From: Streptomyces albiflavescens
GTDB taxonomy: Bacteria; Actinomycetota; Actinomycetes; Streptomycetales; Streptomycetaceae
Direction of reading: 5' to 3'
Assembly: GCF_014645835.1 (NCBI RefSeq)
Contig: NZ_BMMM01000007.1
Location: forward strand, 408,559 to 472,558
DNA length: 64,000 nucleotides
The notes beneath the pieces are model-generated. The model was given only the letters and a program-made list of their open reading frames with translations, was not told the origin of the DNA and searched no databases. A program made the translations under genes and the position numbers. How positions within the stretch are numbered: the stretch's first letter is position 1; each line of letters starts with the position of its first letter. This document shows positions 36,078 through 45,084 of the stretch, piece after piece.

Positions 36078-37730
36078 TCATCCCTGGGTCTTCTGGATAG
36101 CTTCGCGAAGCACCTGGCGGTCGTCGAAGGGACGCACCACCCCGGCGATGTCCTGGCCCTGCTCGTGGCCCTTGCCCGCGACCAGCACGGTGTCGCCCGG
36201 CTCCGCGCGGGCGACGGCGGCGGCGATGGCTGCGGCCCGGTCCTCGAAGACCTGGACCTCACCGCGCTCGTGCGCCGGCACCTCGGCGGCGCCCGCGAGC
36301 ATGGTCGCGAGGATCGCGAGGGGGTCCTCGGAGCGGGGGTTGTCGGAGGTCAGTACGGCCGTGTCGGCGAGCCGGGCCACGGCCGCGCCCATCGGCATCC
36401 GCTTGGTCCTGTCCCGGTCGCCGCCGCAGCCGAGCACTACGTGCAGACGACCGCTCGTCACCTTGCGCAGGGCGCGCAGGACCGATTCGACGGCGTCCGT
36501 CTTGTGGGCGTAGTCGACGACGGCCAGGTAGGGCTGGCCCACGTCCACGCGTTCCAGTCGGCCCGGGACGCCCGGTACGGCCGCGATGCCGTCGGCGGCG
36601 GTCTGCGGGTCGAGCCCGGCGACGGCGAGGGCGACGATCGCGGCGAGCGCGTTGGCCACATTGAAGGGGCCCGCGAGCGGCGACCTGGCGGAGATCCGCT
36701 CGCCCTTGGGGCCGACCGCGGTGAACGTCGAGTCCATGGGACCGACTTCGACGTCCTGGGCACGCCAGTCGGCGTCGGGGTGCCCCTCGGCGGAGAAGGT
36801 GACCACCGGGACGGTGGCCTCCTTGGCGAGCCTGCGGCCGTACTCGTCGTCGAGGTTGATGACGCCGAGTTTGCTGCGTTTCGGTGTGAACAGTTGCGCC
36901 TTGGCCCGGAAGTAGTCCTCCATGTCGGAGTGGAACTCCATGTGTTCCGGGCTGAGGTTGTTGAAGACGGCGATGTCGAAGACGCAGCCGTCGACTCGGC
37001 CGAGGACCAGCGCGTGGCTGGAGACCTCCATCGCGACCGCCTCGGCCCCGCGCTCGCGCATGACCGCGAAAAGGGCCTGGAGGTCGGTGGCTTCCGGGGT
37101 GGTGCGCTCCGACTTGATCCGCTCGTCGCCGATGCGCATCTCGACCGTGCCGATCAGGCCGGTGGAGCGAACCGTCTTCAGGCCGCCCTCGACCAGGTAC
37201 GCCGTCGTGGTCTTGCCCGAGGTGCCGGTGATCCCGATCTGGAGCAGGTCGCGCCCGGGGTGACCGTAGATCGTCGCCGCGAGCTCGCCCATCCGTCCGC
37301 GCGGATCGTCGACGACCAGGACCGGCAGGCCCGTGGCGGCGCGCTCGGCGCCCGTCGGATCGGTCAGCACGGCGACGGCACCGAGACCGGCCGCCTGCGT
37401 CACGAAGTCCGCGCCGTGCAGGCGGGCGCCGGGCAGCGCGGCGTACAGGTCGCCGGGGCGCACGGCCCGCGAGTCATGGGTGATGCCCGTGACCTCCGCG
37501 GTTGACGCCGGGGCGGTGGCACCCAGCTGATCGGCCAGTTCCGCAAGGGGTGTGGCGGAGACGTGAACCGGTCGTGGCGGCCCCGGATATGTCACAGGAA
37601 CGCCCTTCTGGGTGATTTGGGACTGATCAGCGTGTGGCACGGCGGTGAGCGTACCGGGCGCACCCCCGCCGGAGCGAAGCGAGGGGTTCGGCGGGGGCTG
37701 GTTCCCGGAGGCCGGGGTGATCGTTGTCAC
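36078..37730 (-). CDS. murE: UDP-MurNAc-tripeptide synthetase (diaminopimelate-adding)
   Basis: Mur ligase of 550 residues adding diaminopimelate to UDP-MurNAc-L-Ala-D-Glu. The ATP loop GTSGKTTT is at 169-176. The DNPR motif (TSDNPRSEDP) in the C-terminal domain is the mark of a diaminopimelate rather than lysine enzyme, in keeping with the LL-diaminopimelate wall of Streptomyces. About 55 N-terminal residues, proline-rich, precede the conserved fold. GTG at 37730 has CAGGA 9 nt upstream. Confidence 0.96.
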   Translation of the reverse strand: MTTITPASGNQPPPNPSLRSGGGAPGTLTAVPHADQSQITQKGVPVTYPGPPRPVHVSATPLAELADQLGATAPASTAEVTGITHDSRAVRPGDLYAALPGARLHGADFVTQAAGLGAVAVLTDPTGAERAATGLPVLVVDDPRGRMGELAATIYGHPGRDLLQIGITGTSGKTTTAYLVEGGLKTVRSTGLIGTVEMRIGDERIKSERTTPEATDLQALFAVMRERGAEAVAMEVSSHALVLGRVDGCVFDIAVFNNLSPEHMEFHSDMEDYFRAKAQLFTPKRSKLGVINLDDEYGRRLAKEATVPVVTFSAEGHPDADWRAQDVEVGPMDSTFTAVGPKGERISARSPLAGPFNVANALAAIVALAVAGLDPQTAADGIAAVPGVPGRLERVDVGQPYLAVVDYAHKTDAVESVLRALRKVTSGRLHVVLGCGGDRDRTKRMPMGAAVARLADTAVLTSDNPRSEDPLAILATMLAGAAEVPAHERGEVQVFEDRAAAIAAAVARAEPGDTVLVAGKGHEQGQDIAGVVRPFDDRQVLREAIQKTQG

Positions 37731-37787
37731 GAGCTGTTCCTGGTCCGTTGTGCGTGGGGGCTGATCAGGGCGTGCGGTCGGAGTGGA

Positions 37788-39740
37788 TCACGGTGTGAAG
37801 CTGACGGGCAGGTTCGCGGCCTTCGCCCCGGTGGGCGGGACCTGGAGGGTCTTCAGGGCGAACTCCATGACCTGCTTGTAGATGGGTCCGCAGGTCTGGC
37901 CTCCGAAGTAGCTGCCCTTGGTGGCGTTCTGGATGGCGCAGTAGACGGTGACGCGCGGGTTGTCCGCGGGTGCGAATCCGGCGAATGACGAGGTGTAGCC
38001 GTGGTACTTGCCGGTGGCCGGATCCACGCGGTTGGCCGTACCCGTCTTGCCCGCGACTCGGTAGCCGGGGATACGTGCCTTGATGCCGGTGCCCTGCTCG
38101 TCGTCCACGACGGACTCCAGCATCTGGGCGAGGGTCTTCGCCGTCTTCTCGCTCACGACCCTTGTCTTCTTGGGGTGGGCGGCGGGGGTGAAGCGGCCGT
38201 CGGGCCCCTTCGTGCCGCGCACCAGCGTCGGCTCGATGCGTACGCCGCCGTTGGCGATCGTCGAGTAGACGGAGGCCGCCTGCATCGCGTTGATCGACAC
38301 ACCCTGGCCGAAAGGAATCGTGTACTGCTGCGAGGTCGACCATGTGTCGGGGGGCGCGAGGATGCCCGCGGTCTCGCCGGGGAAGCCGAGCCCGGTGTGA
38401 CTGCCGATGCCGAACTTGCGCAGATACGAGTAGAGGACCCGGTTGGCCTCCTTCTGCGTCTTGCCGAGCTGGCCGGTCGCCAGGATCGTGCCGATGTTGC
38501 TGGACTTGGCGAGCACGCCGTTCAGCGTCAGGTGCCAGGTCGGGTGGTCGACGTCGTCCTGGAAGAGCCGGTCGCCGCGGTGCAGCCGGTTGGGCACGAC
38601 CACATGTGTGTCGGGCGTGGCCACGTTCTCCTGGAGGACGGCGGCCATCGACATCAGCTTGGCGGTGGAGCCGGGCTCGTAGGCGTCCTGGAGGGCCGCG
38701 TTGCCCATGGCCGCCGAGTTGGCCTGGGAGAGGTCGTTCGGATCGAAGCCGGGCGAGTTGGCCATGGCGAGGATCTCGCCGGTCCGGGTGTCCTGCACTA
38801 TCACGTACCCGCGGTCCGCCCTGGACTTCCTCACCTGCTCGGTGATCGCGTTCTGCGCGGCCCACTGGATGTCCCGGTCGATGGTCAGCTCGACGTCGGA
38901 GCCGGCCACGGCGGGCGTCTCGGTGGAGCCCGCGGTGGGCACCTGACGGCCGCCGGACTGGGCGTAGCGGATCTTGCCGTCCTTGCCGGCGAGTTCCTTG
39001 TTGAGCTGCTGCTCGACGCCGCCGCCGCCCTTGCCGTCGGCGTTGACCCAGCCCAGTATCCCGGCGGCGAGTTCGCCGTTCGGGTACACGCGCTTGCTGG
39101 CCGGGACCGCGAGGACGCCCGCGAGGACATTGACCGTGCTCTTGTCCGTCTCGGCCTTGGCTCCGAGCGTGGTCTTCAGGTCCTTGATCTGCTTCCAGAC
39201 CTCGGGGGCCTGGCGATGCGCGAGCAGGGTGTAGCGGGTGTTCTTCGCCTTCAGCTTCTTGGCGACGGCGTCCATGCTCTGGCCGAGGATCGGGGAGAGC
39301 AGCGCCGCGGCCTGCTCGGGCGCGTCGCTCACCTTCGTCGCCGTCCGCGTGAACATCGTCGGATCGGCCGTGATGTCGTACGCGTCCACGCTCGTCGCCA
39401 ACTCGATGCCGTTGCGGTCGGTGATCCCGCCGCGCTCGGCGGCCAGCGTGCGCCCGACGTACCGGTTCTGCTCGGCCTTCGCGGCATACGTGCTCGCGTC
39501 CACGGCCTGCACCTGGAGCAGCCGTACGACGAAGGCGACCATCACCAGGGTGAGCGCGAGGCTGACCATGCGCAGGCGGGGGCGGGGGCTGCCGAGCCGG
39601 ATGACGCGGGGGCCGCTCGGCCGGAGTGCGCTCGGGCGGCGTGCGGGGCGGGCACCAGGGCCCGGGCGCCGCTGGCCTCCGGGGCGTACGGGCCTGGCGG
39701 GGCCGGGCACCCGGCGGCGCGGCGGTTCCCTGTCGGACAC
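37788..39740 (-). CDS. ftsI: division-specific penicillin-binding protein (FtsI/PBP3)
   Basis: Class B transpeptidase of 650 residues cross-linking septal peptidoglycan. A proline/arginine-rich cytoplasmic tail (about 1-55) precedes one membrane segment (LALTLVMVAFVVRLLQV). The dimerisation/pedestal domain follows, then the transpeptidase domain with S358-TAK, S413-SN and K565-TG. Two GTG starts are possible: 39740 with AGGTGA 5 nt upstream, and 39749, which overlaps the ftsL stop but has no good ribosome binding site. I chose 39740. Confidence 0.95.
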   Translation of the reverse strand: MSDREPPRRRVPGPARPVRPGGQRRPGPGARPARRPSALRPSGPRVIRLGSPRPRLRMVSLALTLVMVAFVVRLLQVQAVDASTYAAKAEQNRYVGRTLAAERGGITDRNGIELATSVDAYDITADPTMFTRTATKVSDAPEQAAALLSPILGQSMDAVAKKLKAKNTRYTLLAHRQAPEVWKQIKDLKTTLGAKAETDKSTVNVLAGVLAVPASKRVYPNGELAAGILGWVNADGKGGGGVEQQLNKELAGKDGKIRYAQSGGRQVPTAGSTETPAVAGSDVELTIDRDIQWAAQNAITEQVRKSRADRGYVIVQDTRTGEILAMANSPGFDPNDLSQANSAAMGNAALQDAYEPGSTAKLMSMAAVLQENVATPDTHVVVPNRLHRGDRLFQDDVDHPTWHLTLNGVLAKSSNIGTILATGQLGKTQKEANRVLYSYLRKFGIGSHTGLGFPGETAGILAPPDTWSTSQQYTIPFGQGVSINAMQAASVYSTIANGGVRIEPTLVRGTKGPDGRFTPAAHPKKTRVVSEKTAKTLAQMLESVVDDEQGTGIKARIPGYRVAGKTGTANRVDPATGKYHGYTSSFAGFAPADNPRVTVYCAIQNATKGSYFGGQTCGPIYKQVMEFALKTLQVPPTGAKAANLPVSFTP

Positions 39741-39745
39741 TTCCG

Positions 39746-40276
39746 TCACCTGCCAGGGGTCGTGGAGGGCTGTGCGGACGGGGCGGGGGCCGGGGGGACG
39801 GGGGCGGCCGCGGACGGCTGCGGGGCAGGCGTCGGAGCGGGACTCGGGGGCAGGCTCAGGGCGGGGGCGAGGGCCTCGGGCGCGAGCACCATCGGGGTGG
39901 TTGCGGAGGACTGCTGGGCGGCTCCCGGGACGCCCTTGACGGTGCCGTCGGGGTTGAGGAAGGCCGGGTCGCCGCCGGGGACCATGCCCAGTTCGCGGGC
40001 GCGGCGCTGGAGGGCGTCCGGGGCGGAGTAGGCGTCCACGTCCCGCTGCAGGGCCTGCTCCTCGTCGGTGAGGCTCTTGGTGTCCTTCTGCAGGTCGTCG
40101 AGGCGGAACGCTCCCTCGCTGAGCGCGGAGTTCAGCACGAGGAGCCCGATGAGACCGCCGCCGAGCAGGAGCACCACCAACAGGACGAAGGGGGTGCGGG
40201 CCGCCTGTCCGGCACCGGCCGGCAGCAGCCGCGCGAGCCGGGCGGCCCGCCCCCTGAGCTCCGGTTTCCTGCTCAC
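39746..40276 (-). CDS. ftsL: cell division protein FtsL
   Basis: Small bitopic divisome protein of 176 residues. The basic tail MSRKPELRGRAARLAR leads into a membrane segment at about 30-50 and a leucine-zipper-like coiled coil (SEGAFRLDDLQKDTKSLTDE, then ALQRDVDAYS). The last 80 residues are Pro/Ala/Ser-rich, an extension common in streptomycetes. The GTG start at 40276 overlaps the stop of a small upstream ORF by GTGA, with GGGAGG 4 nt upstream. The start region is near-duplicated 194 bp upstream. Confidence 0.9.
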   Translation of the reverse strand: MSRKPELRGRAARLARLLPAGAGQAARTPFVLLVVLLLGGGLIGLLVLNSALSEGAFRLDDLQKDTKSLTDEEQALQRDVDAYSAPDALQRRARELGMVPGGDPAFLNPDGTVKGVPGAAQQSSATTPMVLAPEALAPALSLPPSPAPTPAPQPSAAAPVPPAPAPSAQPSTTPGR

Positions 40277-40470
40277 GCGCCCTCCCTGCGGGTGTGGCGT
40301 CCCGACTGCACGGTCGCCTCTCGAGTCCGGCCTCCGGACCGCACGCTCGCCGCGCGGGTCCGGCCTCCGGGCTCGCCGAGCCCTCGCGGGTTTGGATCCC
40401 CACCCGACAACATCCCGTGGGTGTGGACATCCAACCCACGACACTTGGGGAGTTTGGGTTTCCGACTCAC
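40273..40470 (-). CDS. possible 65-aa ORF coupled to ftsL
   Basis: An ORF between rsmH and ftsL, starting GTG at 40470 and ending in a TGA that overlaps the ftsL GTG. It has its own GGGAGGG ribosome binding site, and its first five residues, MSRKP, equal those of FtsL. The DNA 40450-40480 matches 40256-40286 around the ftsL start at 26 of 31 bases. The later part is Arg/Gly/Thr-rich with an imperfect 11-residue repeat (GGRTRAASVRS, GGRTREATVQS). No family is recognised. It may be a translated leader peptide or only duplicated, non-coding DNA. Confidence 0.4.
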   Translation of the reverse strand: MSRKPKLPKCRGLDVHTHGMLSGGDPNPRGLGEPGGRTRAASVRSGGRTREATVQSGRHTRREGA

Positions 40471-40492
40471 GCGCCCTCCCCCTCCCCGCGCC

Positions 40493-41449
40493 TCACTCGG
40501 CGTCCTCCCGGATGCGCTGCGCCCCCCGCAGCCGGGCGGGAGCCGCTCGCCGGTTCTCTGCCACCTCTTCCTCCGTGGGAAGTTCGGCACCGCGGGTGAG
40601 CAGCTTGAGCCGGGGCTGGTAGCGCTCGGGGACGACCGGCAGACCGGGCGGCGCGGTGGTGGCGGCGCCGGCCGCGAACACCTGCTTGACCAGCCGGTCC
40701 TCCAGCGAGTGGTACGACAGCACGGCGATGCGGCCACCGACGGCGAGCGCCTTCACGGCCGCCGGAATCGCCCTCTCCAGGACGCTGAGCTCGCCATTCA
40801 CCTCGATGCGCAGCGCCTGGAAGGTGCGCTTGGCGGGGTTGCCGCCGGTGCGCTTGGCCGCCTGGGGCAGCGAGTCACGGATCAGCTCGACGAGCCGCGC
40901 GCTGTTGCTGAACGGCTCCTTCTCGCGCTCGCGCACGATCGCGGACACAATCCGCTTGGCCTGCTTCTCCTCGCCGTACGCGCGCAGGATCCGCACCAGC
41001 TCGCCGGCCGGATAGGTGTTGAGCACCTCGGCCGCGCTGATGCCGGTCGTCTGGTCCATGCGCATGTCGAGCGGGGCGTCCTGCGCATACGCGAACCCGC
41101 GATCCGCCTCGTCGAGTTGCATGGAGGAGACACCGAGGTCGAACAGCACGCCCTGGACGCGCGGGATGCCCAGGCGGTCGAGCACGTCGGGGAGTTCGTC
41201 ATAGACCGCGTGCACGAGGGTGGCACGCTCGCCGAAGGGGGCGAGCCGCTCCCCGGAGAGGCGCAGCGCCTCCTTGTCGCGGTCGAGGGCCACGAGCCGG
41301 GCCTCCGGGAACCGGGTGAGCAGCGCCTCGCTGTGACCGCCGAGTCCCAGGGTGCAGTCGACGACGACGGCTCCCGGCTCGGTGAGGGCCGGGGCCAACA
41401 TGTCCAGGCACCGCTGGAGCATCACCGGGACGTGTCGACTCTGGCTCAA
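40493..41449 (-). CDS. rsmH: 16S rRNA (cytosine(1402)-N4)-methyltransferase
   Basis: SAM-dependent methyltransferase of 318 residues (formerly MraW) modifying C1402 of 16S rRNA. The SAM motif is VVDCTLGLGGHSEAL (29-43); GVLFDLGVSS, DMRMDQ and YHSLEDR are family signatures. The start codon is TTG at 41449 with GAGAGG about 6 nt upstream, giving MSQSRHVPVML. It is the first gene of the dcw cluster; no mraZ precedes it, as is normal in Streptomyces. Confidence 0.95.
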   Translation of the reverse strand: MSQSRHVPVMLQRCLDMLAPALTEPGAVVVDCTLGLGGHSEALLTRFPEARLVALDRDKEALRLSGERLAPFGERATLVHAVYDELPDVLDRLGIPRVQGVLFDLGVSSMQLDEADRGFAYAQDAPLDMRMDQTTGISAAEVLNTYPAGELVRILRAYGEEKQAKRIVSAIVREREKEPFSNSARLVELIRDSLPQAAKRTGGNPAKRTFQALRIEVNGELSVLERAIPAAVKALAVGGRIAVLSYHSLEDRLVKQVFAAGAATTAPPGLPVVPERYQPRLKLLTRGAELPTEEEVAENRRAAPARLRGAQRIREDAE

Positions 41450-41666
41450 GGGGCCCTCTCAGGTCCGGCGCGCCCGTACGCACCGCCGGGTCCCCACCCG
41501 CTCGAGAAGGGGAGGCCTGCTGGCGCCGGGTGAGTGGCGTCAGCCGACCGGGAGCGGGAGGAGGCCGAGCCGTACGTACGCGCCGCGCACGCGGGGAGAC
41601 ACCGGAAAATCGCCGGGTCTCCAGGGATAACACGAGCAGGGAGAGCCTCGTCTCCCGCTTCGCGTC

Positions 41667-41694
41667 ACTTTAGTCCACGGTGTCTCGCGGTCAA
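41667..41694 (-). promoter_or_regulatory. likely promoter of the dcw cluster
   Basis: On the minus strand TTGACC (41694-41689) and TAAAGT (41672-41667) are spaced by 16 nt, a fair match to the principal sigma factor. It lies about 220 nt upstream of rsmH. A GACAC lies in the spacer. The rest of the 358-nt divergent gap (41450-41807) shows nothing else clear. Confidence 0.55.
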
Positions 41695-41807
41695 TCAACC
41701 GGCATGCGCGTCGCGAGGCCGGGAGCGTGCGAAGCGATAAATCGGAAAGAATCACACGGAAGGGTGCACTTCCGCCGCCCGTGTGGGTTACCTCACAAGA
41801 GGACGCG

Positions 41808-42419
41808 ATGACGTTGTTCTCCCGATCTCACAGCAGGACCGGACCGCACGTGACCAGTACCGTCATAGCTATGACGACTTCTGCATCCGTTCCCACCGAG
41901 CCCCAAGACGCCATAGCCGGTGGCGGCACCGTCACGGACCGCCTCGTCGACGCGAACGAGCAGTACGCCGCCGCCTTCACCGACCCCGGGATGGACGCCC
42001 GTCCCGTCCTCCACGTCGCCGTGGTGGCCTGCATGGACGCCCGGCTCGACCTGCACGCCGCACTCGGCCTGGCGCTCGGCGACTGCCACACCATCCGCAA
42101 CGCCGGCGGAGTCGTCACCGACGACGTGATCCGTTCCCTCACCATCAGCCAGCGGGCGCTCGGCACCCGCAGCGTGGTCCTCATCCACCACACCGGCTGC
42201 GGCCTGGAGTCCCTCACCGAGGAATTCCGCCACGACCTGGAGATGGAGGTCGGCCAGCGCCCCGCCTGGGCGGTCGAGTCGTTCCGGGACGTCGACCAGG
42301 ACGTGCGGCAGTCGATGCAGCGCGTGCGCACCTCGCCGTTCCTCCTGCACACCGACGACGTACGCGGCTTCGTCTTCGACGTCACGACCGGTCTGCTGCG
42401 CGAGATCGACCCCGCCTGA
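41808..42419 (+). CDS. beta-class carbonic anhydrase
   Basis: Zinc enzyme interconverting CO2 and bicarbonate, 203 residues from the chosen start. The zinc ligands and dyad are C75-M-D77-A-R79 (VACMDARLD) and H128-T-G-C131. The short form without the N-terminal arm fits the small beta-CA group found in actinobacteria. AGAGGA stands 4 nt before ATG 41808. An in-frame ATG at 41871 (MTTSASVPTEP) lacks a ribosome binding site but resembles the N terminus I recall for homologues, so the true start is uncertain. It is divergent from rsmH. Confidence 0.87.
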   Translation: MTLFSRSHSRTGPHVTSTVIAMTTSASVPTEPQDAIAGGGTVTDRLVDANEQYAAAFTDPGMDARPVLHVAVVACMDARLDLHAALGLALGDCHTIRNAGGVVTDDVIRSLTISQRALGTRSVVLIHHTGCGLESLTEEFRHDLEMEVGQRPAWAVESFRDVDQDVRQSMQRVRTSPFLLHTDDVRGFVFDVTTGLLREIDPA

Positions 42420-42535
42420 CCCGACTCCGCGGACCCCGTTCGCCCGCCCTCGACGCCTCGTGGGACTCTCTCTGCACGAAAAACCCCTGCCTTCCGGCGC
42501 CCAAAGGGCCGTAAGACCTGACATATCGCGGCCAG

Positions 42536-42544
42536 TTATCCACA
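42536..42544 (+). promoter_or_regulatory. single DnaA-box-like sequence
   Basis: TTATCCACA, followed by GG, lies in the 263-nt gap before the MoxR gene. It matches the E. coli DnaA box exactly and the Streptomyces form (TTGTCCACA) at eight of nine bases. It is alone, so it is not an origin; it could titrate DnaA or act on the promoter. Confidence 0.35.
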
Positions 42545-42682
42545 GGCGAGTGACACGAACCGGTAACGGCAACAAGAATGCGGGTGTGGCATCACGCGGA
42601 ACTATTCACGCGTGGTGTCCGTGTTTCGGGGTGGGCCGGTCCGCACAGGGCGTCGGCCCGAGAACGGGCCGAGGAGGGCCGG

Positions 42683-43719
<1,037 letters not shown>

Positions 43720-43720
<1 letters not shown>

Positions 43721-45084
43721 TGACGCAAGGGGGCACGGGGCAGACCGCCGAGGAGGACAAGGGCGGGCTGCGCACCGCGCTCGCCGGGCTCACCACGCGC
43801 GGGCGCTCCTTCCTGGCCGCCGGAGTCGCCGCCGCGATCTGCGCGTACGTCCTGGGGCAGAGCGATCTGCTCCGGGTCGGCCTGCTCCTCGCGGTCCTGC
43901 CGCTGGTCTGCGCGACCGTGCTGTACCGCACCCGCTACCGGGTCGCGGGCAGCCGAAGGCTCTCCCCCGCGCGCGTGCCGGCCGGTTCCGAGGCCCGCGT
44001 CCATCTGCGGATGGACAACGTCTCGCGGCTGCCCACCGGACTGCTGATGCTCCAGGACCGGGTGCCGTACGTGCTCGGGCCGCGGCCCCGCTTCGTCCTG
44101 GACCGGGTCGAGGCGGGCGGCCGCCGCGAGGTGTCCTACCGCGTGCGCTCGGACCTGCGCGGCCGCTATCCGCTGGGACCGCTGCAGCTGCGGCTGACCG
44201 ACCCCTTCGGGATGTGCGAGCTGACCCGTTCCTTCTCGACGTACGACACCCTGACGGTCATCCCGCGCGTGGAGGCGCTGCCGTCGGTGCGGCTGACCGG
44301 CGAGGCCAAGGGGTACGGCGACGGGCGCCAGCGCTCGCTGGCGCTGGCCGGCGAGGACGACATCATCCCGCGCGGGTACCGCTACGGCGACGACCTGCGC
44401 CGGGTGCACTGGCGCCTGACCGCGCGCTACGGCGAGTTGATGGTCCGCCGTGAGGAGCAGCCCCAGCGCTCCCGTTGCACGGTGCTGCTCGACACCCGGG
44501 GCATCGCCTTCCAGGGCGCGGGCCCGGACTCGGCCTTCGAGTGGGCCGTCTCGGGCTCGGCGTCGACGCTGGTGCACATGCTCGAACGCGGCTTCTCGGT
44601 AAGGCTGTTGACCGACACCGGCAGCTCGGTGCCCGGCGAGGGCGCCGACGGGTTCGCGGGCGCCAGCCAGGAGTCGGCGGACGCGGCCGGGATGATGATG
44701 GACACGCTCGCCGTCATCGACCACTCCGACGGCACAGGCCTGTCCCGGGCGTACGACGTGCTGCGCGGTGGGAACGAGGGGCTGCTGATCGCCTTCCTCG
44801 GCGATCTGGACGAGGAGCAGGCGTCCGTGCTCGGCAAGATGCGCCAGCGCAGCGGCGGGGCCGTCGCCTTCCTGCTCGACAGCGCGACCTGGGTGCGGGA
44901 ACCGACGGACATCCCCGGCCCGTTGGACCGGAGCGAGGACCGATTGCGCATGCTGCGCGAGGCGGGCTGGACCGCCGTGATGGTGCCGCGGGGGGCGGGA
45001 CTCGCCGACCTGTGGCGAGAGGCGGACCGACAGCGCACGCACATGGCGTCGACGGGGAGTACGACGGGGGGTGACGGCTCATGA
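43720..45084 (+). CDS. DUF58 domain protein
   Basis: A protein of 454 residues with two N-terminal membrane segments (about 20-60) and the DUF58 signature PRGYRYGDDLRRVHWRLTAR, a remnant of a VWA-like fold. DUF58 proteins pair with MoxR ATPases and transglutaminase-like membrane proteins; the complex is thought to act on the envelope. ATG at 43720 has GGAGG 5 nt upstream and shares its A with the MoxR stop. The 3' end overlaps the next gene by ATGA. Confidence 0.9.

Noticed and set aside
39746..40444. A longer FtsL starting at the ATG at 40444
   Set aside because: It would add 56 residues of Arg/Pro-rich sequence before the usual MSRKPEL start, with no ribosome binding site at 40444 and a good one at 40276.
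42536..42544. Replication origin
   Set aside because: A single DnaA box without clustering, AT-rich region or dnaA/dnaN neighbours.
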